Shown here: piece after piece, positions 20,577 through 31,272 of the stretch | Layout of the letters: every line of letters starts with the position of its first letter | Position numbering within the stretch: the stretch's first letter is position 1 | NCBI GenBank assembly: GCA_963573315.1 | Contig: OY752144.1 | Coordinates: forward strand, 1,730,501-1,794,500 | DNA from: Entomortierella parvispora | Lineage: Eukaryota > Mortierellomycota > Mortierellomycetes > Mortierellales > Mortierellaceae | Reading direction: 5' to 3' | DNA: 64,000 bases | Made by a program: the position numbers and the translations under genes | The notes under the pieces: generated by a model | Database searches by the model: none | Told to the model about the DNA's origin: nothing | What the model saw: only the letters and a program-made list of their open reading frames with translations

Positions 20577-22027
20577 TCAACCTCAACGTATCCAAAGTAG
20601 TAACAGCGAACGTTGAAGTCTTCCACGCCAATACCGTTGTCAATCATGGACTCAACCAACAGAGTCTGGTTTGTCTTCGGAGCAGGACAGTCTCGTGCTA
20701 AATGCCCTGTCTGCTGACAATTGTAGCATTGTCTAACCTCCGGGGCACTCTTCTCGCCAGAGTATCGAGTGGTGGGAGGCCCGGCGGGCCTAGGGATGGA
20801 TCGATTACCCTTGCTGATAAGAATCTTCATGCGTTCCATTTCTCGAGAGAGGTGATCAAACTCGTCCTTGGATACAGAGTTCTTCAGGTCGGTCTTATCC
20901 TTGTTGGTAGTTGTCGAGGTAGTACCAGCCCTGGAGGTTGTGACAGTCGTGGATTTGGTCCCGGTCGTCTTTCTATCATCGGTGGGAGTCTTCTTAATGG
21001 TGCTGCTAGCTTCGGCTTCATCCTCGTCTTCGGGTGATTCTTCCTCATCGCTTGATTCGTCCGATTTGTCATCATGGCGGGCTAAATACAGCTCGTACAT
21101 CTTGAGGGCACATTTATCGGCCTGGGCCATCATCCAATCTAGGTTGTCCCCGTGGTGAATCCTCCTGGCGATGTCCGGTAAGAAGAGATTCTTGAGATAA
21201 GCCCTTCGAACGCCTGCCTCGTCATATACCCCTTGTCCTTGAAGTGTTGCCTCCAGATATTGGCGGTTCAGGATAGAGAAGCGGTTGTTAAATGCTTTCA
21301 CTGATTCCTTCTTGGTTTGTTTGCACTTGTCTAGCAAGACTAGGGAACCCGATAATAGTTGATCGCGAACGGACATGAAGGTTTGACGGAAGTCTCGGTA
21401 AATGGCCTCAGGGTAAGCTCGGGGAGTCGCTTGGAGGAGTTGGACAAACCAGGATTGGGTCTCGTCGGTCCCCATCGAAGCTCCAAAGGACTCGACGGTT
21501 CTTGAAATACGCGCCTCAGGGCTGAGGTTGGTGAATTGAGTACCAGCCCATAGTTGATATTGTCGTAACCATACCTCTGCCTTGTGCTTTTTTGGATTGA
21601 ACTTTCCGTGCGAGCAAACGCGTGGCTCTTTTCTGTCCTTGAAATCCATGTGCGACATATGCGCTCTGGGGGCATCCTGATATTGATGGTCCCATGGTTC
21701 ACGGGCTCCGTCATCTCGTAGGTTGGGTGATCTCGTGTTCGGTCTAAATTGTTGTTGGGGAGAATGCTCCTCCGCTTCTGGGGCTGAGTCGAAGGGTTGC
21801 GTGTATCTCGGATGTTGGTTTGCAGTCATTAACTCGATTCTTCTCAGGATCCGGTTTACTGCATTCTCAATGACTCTCTCCTCTCTTTCCGTGGCCACGA
21901 AGTGATTGGGGCCGCCTGTCGTAGAATCCAGCGGTTGGTTGAGAAGGTGGTTCGGGACTTCTCCTTCCATACGCATATCGACCAACACAGGAGATGGTTG
22001 TTCCTGACTACTGGCGTTGTCTGACAT
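20564..22027 (-). CDS. B1 Gag
   Basis: 487 residues from ATG at 22027. The capsid-like region carries AEVWLRQYQLWAGTQF and FRQTFMSVRDQLL, then a retrotransposon-gag stretch (SVKAFNNRFSILNRQYLEA). An acidic Ser/Glu linker (about 320-345) precedes a Thr-rich stretch, and a zinc knuckle CYNCQQTGHLARDC lies at residues 434-447. The stop is in GAT TTT TAG; slipping one base back at TTT restores the pol frame (T-TTT-TA). It is the structural protein of the particle. The B2 copy is the same length and differs by a single residue (Thr/Ala in PRYTQP/PRYAQP). Confidence 0.92.
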   Translation of the reverse strand: MSDNASSQEQPSPVLVDMRMEGEVPNHLLNQPLDSTTGGPNHFVATEREERVIENAVNRILRRIELMTANQHPRYTQPFDSAPEAEEHSPQQQFRPNTRSPNLRDDGAREPWDHQYQDAPRAHMSHMDFKDRKEPRVCSHGKFNPKKHKAEVWLRQYQLWAGTQFTNLSPEARISRTVESFGASMGTDETQSWFVQLLQATPRAYPEAIYRDFRQTFMSVRDQLLSGSLVLLDKCKQTKKESVKAFNNRFSILNRQYLEATLQGQGVYDEAGVRRAYLKNLFLPDIARRIHHGDNLDWMMAQADKCALKMYELYLARHDDKSDESSDEEESPEDEDEAEASSTIKKTPTDDRKTTGTKSTTVTTSRAGTTSTTTNKDKTDLKNSVSKDEFDHLSREMERMKILISKGNRSIPRPAGPPTTRYSGEKSAPEVRQCYNCQQTGHLARDCPAPKTNQTLLVESMIDNGIGVEDFNVRCYYFGYVEVEMDF

Positions 22028-22161
22028 GGTTGATTGGTTTGTCAGGGTTGGGCTGGATTCAAATGTGGGACACTAGTTGTTCTCGAATGATCAGAGCCTT
22101 CTTTTAATCTCAGACGGGTGAGCTTGTTTTTGCCCAGGTTCTCCACCAAATTGGCTTCGGG
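22028..22161 (-). other. B1 leader with possible primer-binding site
   Basis: Between the 5' LTR and gag. Read forward, the sequence after the LTR is CCCGAAGCCAAT, then TTGGTGGAGAACC. The TGGTGGAGAAC could pair with a tRNA 3' end (TGG for CCA), but it starts about 13 bases from the LTR, further than usual. I see no self-complementarity to the LTR as in family A. Confidence 0.4.
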
Positions 22162-23203
22162 TGTGATGTTGTCTAATGTAAGTATAGTCTAAGGTCAGCA
22201 ATGAGCTGGAAGCGAAATTGATAACGAGAAGGAAGATGACTAACAGAAATCGTCGCTTACAGTTGATGGGGACTTTGCTCTCAGGGCCACAGGGATCAGG
22301 CACAACGCTGTTGTATGATCAGATACAGTCTCAAGGAGATAGTACTGGAGATAAACAGGAAGGAGAGAGAGTCAGCAAAGGGATCAAAAGATAAGTAGAA
22401 CGAACTGGATGAAAACCAAGGACCACATACCGAAGAGCAGGCAGGTCCTAACGGGATCCAAACAGGAGAACAAAGACTACAAGGCTAAGAGCACGACGGC
22501 GACTATACTATACTAATAACAACACAGGGGATGGGATGGGATCTAGTCAGTAAAGCAAGGCAAAGGAGATTCTATCTGGGAAAGGGGACAAGGTCGCCTA
22601 ACTGAGGGTTCAGAGGAGACTCCGAGATATAACGAGGAGGATGGTTGGTCCCCAAGCACCAATGAAGGCCTCAGGGTGGGTTGCCAAGATCATAACAGGT
22701 CCACTCAGAAGAGATATGACATCGTAAGTGTACCTCGCAAATGGCCAATTGATATCGGATAGGCGAGGGTCCAGGTGATCCTACGGAGCGCTCGGAGGGC
22801 GGTACAGGACTTGATCAAGGAGGGCTGGCACACGGATGGATATGTTGCGAGAGTGGGCAGGGAGGATCAAGGGAACACAAAAGGTCTGGGGGATATCCAG
22901 GGAACAGTCAAGGCCCAGGGATTCGTATATTGCAACGGCGTCCAAAGGCTGATGGGGTTGAATATTGCAGCAACGCCAAGGGTAACTGCGAGACAGATAC
23001 GAGCAGAAGGGAGGTGTTCTGGTGATCAACAAGGTACAGGAGGGAATCGTAAGGGGAAAAGGCAACCAGGAGCAAAGTGGACTTTGCTCCCTTTTTTATA
23101 GAAAACAGAAAACAGGAACAAAAATAAAAAAATAACTAAATACTAAAAATAACTCTCTCTATCTCGCTCGCGTGGATCTGGGACCTGGATCCACTACACC
23201 ACA
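22162..23203 (-). repeat. B1 5' LTR
   Basis: 1042 bp, apparently identical to the 3' LTR at 14692. It is followed by CCGT (23204-23207), the right-hand target duplication, and then the B0 pol sequence. Confidence 0.93.
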
Positions 23204-26200
23204 CCGTTATATCGCTCCACCATTCCATTGGTCTCTGGATGATATGCAGAAGCAGGGTCGAGATCGATTTCATGATTGATACACCACTCCTTGAAGGCTC
23301 CCGCGGATAGAGATGATCCATTGTCCGTGATGATGCGATGGGGGTATCCATATTGTCGAGCCCAATGCTTTTCTACAGTCCGGACGATAATATTTCCTGC
23401 TAAAGAAGCAAGGGCGACAGATACAACCCATCCAGAGAGATAATCCACCATATTCAAAACAAACCGCTTGCCATTAGACATCGGTAAGGGTCCAACTGCA
23501 TCCAGGCCCAAGGTATGGAAGATCGTTTGAGGTGGCGGCAAACGATGGAAACGATATCGTGTTGGATCGCGCGTTTGAAAGCGTTGACAAGCGTCGCAAG
23601 TCGAAAGGTGCTTCTTAACGTCTGCGTACATGCCCGGCCAGAAGTACCCTTCGGCAATGAGTGTATATGTTGCGACCACTCCGAGATGACCCATGACAGT
23701 AGATCCATGAGTGTTCTCCAGCACGCTCAAAACTTCACCTGGTGGTACATACTGGCGTGGGCTACCACCAGATGTGCGTTTAAATAAACGCCCTTGAGTG
23801 ACAAAGTACTTGGGAAGCATGCTCATGATCTTCCCCCTAGTGACCTTATCCAAATATGTCAATGGGTCCCCTTGCAAAGCTGCCACAATCGAAACAAAAG
23901 GCTCCTGATCCTCTGAAATCAGCATAGTCCTCATGAGCCGCTTGTTCTCCTCCATCTCCATTGCATCCTCCATTCCTATGTCTGGCAAATCTTCACCCGT
24001 GATGTTCTTATGATGAATACGGGAGAGCGGATCCGAGTCTTTCATATCTCGCCCCGGACGATGGTGGATGGTGATCCTGAACTGAGCAATGATGAAGGTC
24101 CATCGAGTGAGGCGTGCACTTTTGGAAGAGAGGTTGTGCAGATATAACAACGCTCGATGATCGATGAAGACATGAATCTCCTTTCCCTCCAACAGATGGC
24201 TATGCTTGGTTAAGCAGTACACCAATCCTAACAGCTCACGCTCAGTGGCGAAATATCTTGACTCGGCCCCAGATACTTTTCGGCTCCCAAACACTATCGG
24301 CTGATACTTGACATGGATATCAATCCGCTCATCATCTTCGGGGTGCAGACAGTGTGCAATTACATGGCCAGAAGCAAAATCTGAGGTGTCGGCCGAAATA
24401 ATAACTGGGCGTCTATGATCCATCATGACCAAAACCGGAGCAGTAACCAGAGCGATTTGAATGGCACGAAAGGCTTCTGTATACTTGGGGTCTGACAACC
24501 ATTTGTCGACAAAGGCCTTGGGATCCTTGTGCAATTTGTACAGCGGGAAGAGTGGAGCAGCCATGGCAGAAAAGTTGGATATGAAATCGCAGAGGAATAA
24601 GGCAAACCCGACAAATCCGCGCAACTCTGTCACATTTTGCGGAACCGGCCAATATTCCATCTTGGATAGCTTCTTTGGGTCGGCCGAGATATGATCATTC
24701 CCGACGATCCGTCCCAAAAACTCGCGCTGCTTCACAAAAAATGCTGATTTCTTGCCAGAGAACGATCCATTGAACTCATCCATCCGCATCTCCGGTAGGC
24801 ATGTCGTCCACAAAATTGCTGAGTCGATCCTTGATAGAATTAAAGACCTCGCCCATGTGTCGAGTGTACCATTGCATGGAGTCAATGAGGCCCATCGGTA
24901 ATACATTGTACTCGTACAGTCCGTCTGGGCAATGGGCGATTGGAGGTATCCGTCCTTGCAATCCCAAAAAGATAAGAATTCGCATCCTTGCAGCTTGTAT
25001 ATCTCAGTGATAGGGTCCGGTAAGGGCCAGGCCATGGGGGCAATTAATTTGTTGACAGGGATAAAATTAATGCACACCCGATAAGATCCATCCTTCTTCT
25101 GAATCAGGAGAGGGTTGCAAGAAGCAGGTGAGCCAGATCGCCTCATTTTTCCAGCCCTGACCATCTGGTCTCGATACTCGCACAAGGTCGCAATTTGTCC
25201 GGGCGAGTATTTTTTGTTATATGCGCGCGGAAATTTGGACCCAGGTTTGAGGTGAAAAGAGGCAGGGGCTTCCAACATATCTGCATCCAACGTCCTAGAC
25301 ATCTCCCCTTCCTTGGGAAAACACTCCTGGTGCTCCTGAAAAATGCGTTGGATTTCAGGCAAGTTGTCGTGAACCTCTTGGATATCTCCCACGTATACTG
25401 ATCGCTCCTCCAGGCCGGGCAACAATATGACCGGGGTGTTAGTCAAACGATCACGACAGCGGGGAGCCTCCAAATGAAATCCGTATGAATTGTTGACCAT
25501 TATCGGGGCCGCGTCAAACATAGGATCGCTGATCTTCGATGAGGCCGTATCCGAAGAATCTGAAATTGACAAACAAGAGGTGGGTTGTCGTCCATCCAAA
25601 GCAGGGGGATCAGGGAAGACGGCGCGCAAGAACCAACAATTGACGATCTCCTCATTCTCATCGTCCTTCTTGAGTTGTCGCGCATCAGTCCGCTCAACCT
25701 TGCCCTCCTGAATGCTTCGAATGAGTAGGGCATACCCTTCGTCGTCGTTTTCTTTGTCGTCGGTCGAAGAATCCTCCTCATCTGTGTCCGACTCGTCTGA
25801 TGAACCGTCGGTGTCACCCTCTTCACTTGTTTCTATCACCGGGTCCTGTTGTTTATCTTGGATGGGGAGACGAGAGACTTTCGGGGTGGTTCGAGCACGT
25901 CCATCGATCACGATCTTGAAGCCTTGTATTTGCAAACTAGTAACGGCGGTGGCCCAATCTGTATATCCTCCACAGGCTTCAAGGAAAGGACGACCCAACA
26001 GAATATTGAAGTCGACGGACTCGACGATCACACAACCGGCCGGGATCATGATACCTTGGATATCGATAGGCACGCTCGGTGCCTCTCCAGCCACGCCTGC
26101 ATTCCCCGTCAACCCTTTCAAAGTAAACGATGAATATGGAGTGTGGTTGGTGATGCCAATCTGCTCCAAGAACCCGCGACGGATGACATTGACGCAAGAT

Positions 26201-26968
26201 CCTCCATCAAGTAAGATATCGCACTTGGTTCCCATAATTGCGGCTCGGAATCCATGAGTGTCTGTCTTTGATCGTTCAACACGATTCAAAAATACACGCA
26301 ACTCTTCCGCTTCAGACTCCCCGAGGGGCAGGGACGGATATTCTTCACTGAGTAAAATTCGCTCCTCACGCGGTACAGTCTTCAACGATGCTTGAACGGT
26401 TCGGCGGATGCTGGGGGATAACTCCATTAGTTGACCGATGGTAAGACCCTCAACCTTAGTGGTCCTTAAGCACTGACGGATGTCAAACGGCTGTTGGTTC
26501 AACTGCAAGACGATGGGGTTGGGAAGAGACTTTAGAAATGCCTCGTCCGACTCGCGTGTCCGGCCAGATTTCTTTTTCTTGTCCATCCCTTTTTTGCTGT
26601 CCTCTTTCCCTTTTTGGCTCTTGCTGCTCTCTGATTTCTTTTTTGTTCCAGTGTGCGGGGGTGGCTTAGCTCGGTCTTTTTCGTCCCAAGTGTTCTTCGG
26701 TCCTGCTGACGCACTCATGCTCGGGCCGGCATCTCCATCTCCATTCACTTTTCTTGCCGCCATTGCTTTTCGACCCTCCCTCGGGGGAACCATCATCCTT
26801 CGCAAGCCTCCATCCACCTCATCCTCCTCCTTCTCATCTCTCTTGGCTTGTCCATTGTCCCTCTGCGCCTTGATTGCGTTCTGGGCAGCGATTGTACGTT
26901 CGAGCCGGGCCAGGTTTTCCGCAGCAGATGGGCCCTCGACCGCAAACGTCACATTACTCTTGGGACGG
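23204..26968 (-). pseudogene. B0 pol remnant (protease to integrase) with frame-compensating RT deletions
   Basis: This is the B0 pol from the integrase Glu region back to the N-terminal basic region, where B2 enters at 26969 after ACGG. Compared with B1 it lacks 44 bp near 24787 and 34 bp near 24929. Together 78 bp are lost, so the long frame stays open (minus frame 23194-27000), but the roughly 140 bp between them are read in another frame. That stretch includes FVDD, so the polymerase site is destroyed while protease, RNase H and integrase stay readable. The same pair of deletions is in B2. Confidence 0.9.
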
Positions 26969-28011
26969 TGTGGTGTAGTGGATCCAGGTCCCAGATCCAC
27001 GCGAGCGAGATAGAGAGAGTTATTTTTAGTATTTAGTTATTTTTTTATTTTTGTTCCTGTTTTCTGTTTTCTATAAAAAAGGGAGCAAAGTCCACTTTGC
27101 TCCTGGTTGCCTTTTCCCCTTACGATTCCCTCCTGTACCTTGTTGATCACCAGAACACCTCCCTTCTGCTCGTATCTGTCTCGCAGTTACCCTTGGCGTT
27201 GCTGCAATATTCAACCCCATCAGCCTTTGGACGCCGTTGCAATATACGAATCCCTGGGCCTTGACTGTTCCCTGGATATCCCCCAGACCTTTTGTGTTCC
27301 CTTGATCCTCCCTGCCCACTCTCGCAGCATATCCATCCGTGTGCCAGCCCTCCTTGATCAAGTCCTGTACCGCCCTCCGATCGCTCCGTAGGATCACCTG
27401 GACCCTCGCCTATCCGATATCAATTGGCCATTTGCGAGGTACACTTACGATGTCATATCTCTTCTGAGTGGACCTGTTATGATCTTGGCAACCCACCCTG
27501 AGGCCTTCATTGGTGCTTGGGGACCAACCATCCTCCTCGTTATATCTCGGAGTCTCCTCTGAACCCTCAGTTAGGCGACCTTGTCCCCTTTCCCAGATAG
27601 AATCTCCTTTGCCTTGCTTTACTGACTAGATCCCATCCCATCCCCTGTGTTGTTATTAGTATAGTATAGTCGCCGTCGTGCTCTTAGCCTTGTAGTCTTT
27701 GTTCTCCTGTTTGGATCCCGTTAGGACCTGCCTGCTCTTCGGTATGTGGTCCTTGGTTTTCATCCAGTTCGTTCTACTTATCTTTTGATCCCTTTGCTGA
27801 CTCTCTCTCCTTCCTGTTTATCTCCAGTACTATCTCCTTGAGACTGTATCTGATCATACAACAGCGTTGTGCCTGATTCCCTGTGGCCCTGAGAGCAAAG
27901 TCCCTATCAACTGTAAGCGACGATTTTTGTTAGTCATCTTTCTTCTCGTTATCAATTTCGCTTCCAGCTCATTGCTGACCTTAGACTATACTTACATTAG
28001 ACAACATCACG
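26969..28011 (+). repeat. B2 5' LTR (1043 bp)
   Basis: Starts TGTGGTGTAGTGG; the last base is G instead of A (CATCACG). It contains TATAAAA at 27072-27078 and, right after it, a perfect hairpin. Confidence 0.92.
27072..27103 (+). promoter_or_regulatory. Family B core promoter: TATA box followed by a perfect 10-bp hairpin
   Basis: TATAAAA at 27072-27078, then GGAGCAAAGT (27082-27091), two bases, and its exact reverse complement ACTTTGCTCC (27094-27103). A transcript starting about 30 bp after the TATA box would begin at the hairpin's end. The hairpin is kept in all B LTRs except the oldest-looking one (11302). Confidence 0.55.
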
Positions 28012-28147
28012 CCCGAAGCCAATTTGGTGGAGAACCTGGGCAAAAAAACAAGCTCAACCGTCTGAGATTAAAAGAAGGCTCTGATCATTCGAGAACAACT
28101 AGTGTCCCACATTTGAATCCAGCCCCACCCTGACAAACCAATCAACC

Positions 28148-29611
28148 ATGTCAGACAACGCCAGTAGTCAGGAACAACCATCCCCTGTGTTGGTCGATAT
28201 GCGTATGGAAGGAGAAGTCCCGAACCACCTTCTCAACCAACCGCTGGATTCTACGACAGGCGGCCCCAATCACTTCGTGGCCACGGAAAGAGAGGAGAGA
28301 GTCATTGAGAATGCAGTAAACCGGATCCTGAGAAGAATCGAGTTAATGACTGCAAACCAACATCCGAGATACGCGCAACCCTTCGACTCAGCCCCAGAAG
28401 CGGAGGAGCATTCTCCCCAACAACAATTTAGACCGAACACGAGATCACCCAACCTACGAGATGACGGAGCCCGTGAACCATGGGACCATCAATATCAGGA
28501 TGCCCCCAGAGCGCATATGTCGCACATGGATTTCAAGGACAGAAAAGAGCCACGCGTTTGCTCGCACGGAAAGTTCAATCCAAAAAAGCACAAGGCAGAG
28601 GTATGGTTACGACAATATCAACTATGGGCTGGTACTCAATTCACCAACCTCAGCCCTGAGGCGCGTATTTCAAGAACCGTCGAGTCCTTTGGAGCTTCGA
28701 TGGGGACCGACGAGACCCAATCCTGGTTTGTCCAACTCCTCCAAGCGACTCCCCGAGCTTACCCTGAGGCCATTTACCGAGACTTCCGTCAAACCTTCAT
28801 GTCCGTTCGCGATCAACTATTATCGGGTTCCCTAGTCTTGCTAGACAAGTGCAAACAAACCAAGAAGGAATCAGTGAAAGCATTTAACAACCGCTTCTCT
28901 ATCCTGAACCGCCAATATCTGGAGGCAACACTTCAAGGACAAGGGGTATATGACGAGGCAGGCGTTCGAAGGGCTTATCTCAAGAATCTCTTCTTACCGG
29001 ACATCGCCAGGAGGATTCACCACGGGGACAACCTAGATTGGATGATGGCCCAGGCCGATAAATGTGCCCTCAAGATGTACGAGCTGTATTTAGCCCGCCA
29101 TGATGACAAATCGGACGAATCAAGCGATGAGGAAGAATCACCCGAAGACGAGGATGAAGCCGAAGCTAGCAGCACCATTAAGAAGACTCCCACCGATGAT
29201 AGAAAGACGACCGGGACCAAATCCACGACTGTCACAACCTCCAGGGCTGGTACTACCTCGACAACTACCAACAAGGATAAGACCGACCTGAAGAACTCTG
29301 TATCCAAGGACGAGTTTGATCACCTCTCTCGAGAAATGGAACGCATGAAGATTCTTATCAGCAAGGGTAATCGATCCATCCCTAGGCCCGCCGGGCCTCC
29401 CACCACTCGATACTCTGGCGAGAAGAGTGCCCCGGAGGTTAGACAATGCTACAATTGTCAGCAGACAGGGCATTTAGCACGAGACTGTCCTGCTCCGAAG
29501 ACAAACCAGACTCTGTTGGTTGAGTCCATGATTGACAACGGTATTGGCGTGGAAGACTTCAACGTTCGCTGTTACTACTTTGGATACGTTGAGGTTGAGA
29601 TGGATTTTTAG
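28148..29611 (+). CDS. B2 Gag
   Basis: 487 residues, one residue different from B1 Gag, with the same capsid-like region, acidic linker and CCHC knuckle (434-447). The stop sits in GATTTTTAG as in B1, with the -1 pol frame opening at 29599. It appears fully functional, so B2 could still make particles even though its RT is damaged. Confidence 0.92.
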   Translation: MSDNASSQEQPSPVLVDMRMEGEVPNHLLNQPLDSTTGGPNHFVATEREERVIENAVNRILRRIELMTANQHPRYAQPFDSAPEAEEHSPQQQFRPNTRSPNLRDDGAREPWDHQYQDAPRAHMSHMDFKDRKEPRVCSHGKFNPKKHKAEVWLRQYQLWAGTQFTNLSPEARISRTVESFGASMGTDETQSWFVQLLQATPRAYPEAIYRDFRQTFMSVRDQLLSGSLVLLDKCKQTKKESVKAFNNRFSILNRQYLEATLQGQGVYDEAGVRRAYLKNLFLPDIARRIHHGDNLDWMMAQADKCALKMYELYLARHDDKSDESSDEEESPEDEDEAEASSTIKKTPTDDRKTTGTKSTTVTTSRAGTTSTTTNKDKTDLKNSVSKDEFDHLSREMERMKILISKGNRSIPRPAGPPTTRYSGEKSAPEVRQCYNCQQTGHLARDCPAPKTNQTLLVESMIDNGIGVEDFNVRCYYFGYVEVEMDF

Positions 29612-30925
29612 AAGGGGACCATGGAACTACTCCAAGCCATGAACCCCCTGACCCTATCCATGGAGAAACGTTAGAAGAAGAAGAAGCAAACGTGTTGGTA
29701 GCAGCTCGCTCCTCCCCACGCAATCCAACCAACTCATTACCTTACGCAAAAGCACCGCCGCCTAGAGGTATACCCCGACCGACCGCTTCCGCCCAGGTCC
29801 TAAAGCAACCCCCGGCTTTGACCAACCGCCTCGGCCCTCCCAGCATGCATCGCCCGAAGACCATTCAACATGCTGAATCCAAGACATCCACGATGGATGT
29901 AGATCCTCCTTCTCGACGAGAGATGATGACCGCCGTCGAGATCCCTGTCCGTCCCAAGAGTAATGTGACGTTTGCGGTCGAGGGCCCATCTGCTGCGGAA
30001 AACCTGGCCCGGCTCGAACGTACAATCGCTGCCCAGAACGCAATCAAGGCGCAGAGGGACAATGGACAAGCCAAGAGAGATGAGAAGGAGGAGGATGAGG
30101 TGGATGGAGGCTTGCGAAGGATGATGGTTCCCCCGAGGGAGGGTCGAAAAGCAATGGCGGCAAGAAAAGTGAATGGAGATGGAGATGCTGGCCCGAGCAT
30201 GAGTGCGTCAGCAGGACCGAAGAACACTTGGGACGAAAAAGACCGAGCTAAGCCACCCCCGCACACTGGAACAAAAAAGAAATCAGAGAGCAGCAAGAGC
30301 CAAAAAGGGAAAGAGGACAGCAAAAAAGGGATGGACAAGAAAAAGAAATCTGGCCGGACACGCGAGTCGGACGAGGCATTTCTAAAGTCTCTTCCCAACC
30401 CCATCGTCTTGCAGTTGAACCAACAGCCGTTTGACATCCGTCAGTGCTTAAGGACCACTAAGGTTGAGGGTCTTACCATCGGTCAACTAATGGAGTTATC
30501 CCCCAGCATCCGCCGAACCGTTCAAGCATCGTTGAAGACTGTACCGCGTGAGGAGCGAATTTTACTCAGTGAAGAATATCCGTCCCTGCCCCTCGGGGAG
30601 TCTGAAGCGGAAGAGTTGCGTGTATTTTTGAATCGTGTTGAACGATCAAAGACAGACACTCATGGATTCCGAGCCGCAATTATGGGAACCAAGTGCGATA
30701 TCTTACTTGATGGAGGATCTTGCGTCAATGTCATCCGTCGCGGGTTCTTGGAGCAGATTGGCATCACCAACCACACTCCATATTCATCGTTTACTTTGAA
30801 AGGGTTGACGGGGAATGCAGGCGTGGCTGGAGAGGCACCGAGCGTGCCTATCGATATCCAAGGTATCATGATCCCGGCCGGTTGTGTGATCGTCGAGTCC
30901 GTCGACTTCAATATTCTGTTGGGTC
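29599..30925 (+). pseudogene. B2 pol, 5' part (basic region and protease), cut by C
   Basis: Open from the gag overlap through the basic low-complexity region and the protease (DGGSCVN) to the LLG that precedes GGGTC, where C enters at 30926. Nothing else is broken here; the frame continues at 37104 after the duplicated GGGTC. Confidence 0.9.
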
Positions 30926-31088
30926 TAAAAAGTATACGGCACACAGAGTCGGTAAGAATGAGAGAGGGATCTCTTGATTTATTGTAACGATCAGGTATAT
31001 GTACCTGATCGGGCCTCTGTGACTGCCTTGCCGCCAGCAGCATTATTTGGTTCCAAAATCTTTGCCTTTGCCACCAAATTATGCGACA
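30926..31088 (-). repeat. C 3' LTR (163 bp)
   Basis: Same as 36936-37098. It contains a perfect palindrome with arms CGATCAGGTA/TACCTGATCG and a 4-base loop (30988-31011), which includes the only TATA-like sequence. Confidence 0.95.
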
Positions 31089-31272
31089 TGACTTCCCCTC
31101 CCATGGAGAGTGTAGCGAGATCTGGCGCTGCTGGCAGCGTAGAGGGTAAAAAATAAAACCTCTTTGCTAACTCTAAGATATTTTGAGGGAAAAATATGAA
31201 AACCTCATGTGATATTGTTGAAGGGGAGGCTATGTGGGATCGAAACCCTTCTTGGCATTTGTTGCCGTGATT
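31089..31272 (-). other. C 3' spacer between pol stop and 3' LTR
   Basis: Untranslated region. Read on the minus strand it ends AGGGGAAGTCA just before the LTR (31089-31107 region), a purine-rich tract suited to plus-strand priming. No gene seen. Confidence 0.5.

Larger units (their letters stand above)
14692..23203 (-). mobile_element. Element B1: intact Ty3/Gypsy retrotransposon
   Basis: Minus-oriented, with LTRs at 14692-15733 (3') and 22162-23203 (5') that look identical, full-length gag and full-length pol. It sits in the pol of B0. The 4-bp duplication is CCGT, seen at 12993-12996 (before the duplicated unit) and at 23204-23207. Everything a self-mobile element needs is present, so this is a candidate active copy and source of enzymes for defective relatives. 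Confidence 0.88.

Noticed and set aside
22128-22150. Firm tRNA primer-binding site in family B
   Set aside because: TGGTGGAGAAC begins about 13 bases from the LTR and I cannot match it to a specific tRNA, so it is kept only as a weak note in the leader.
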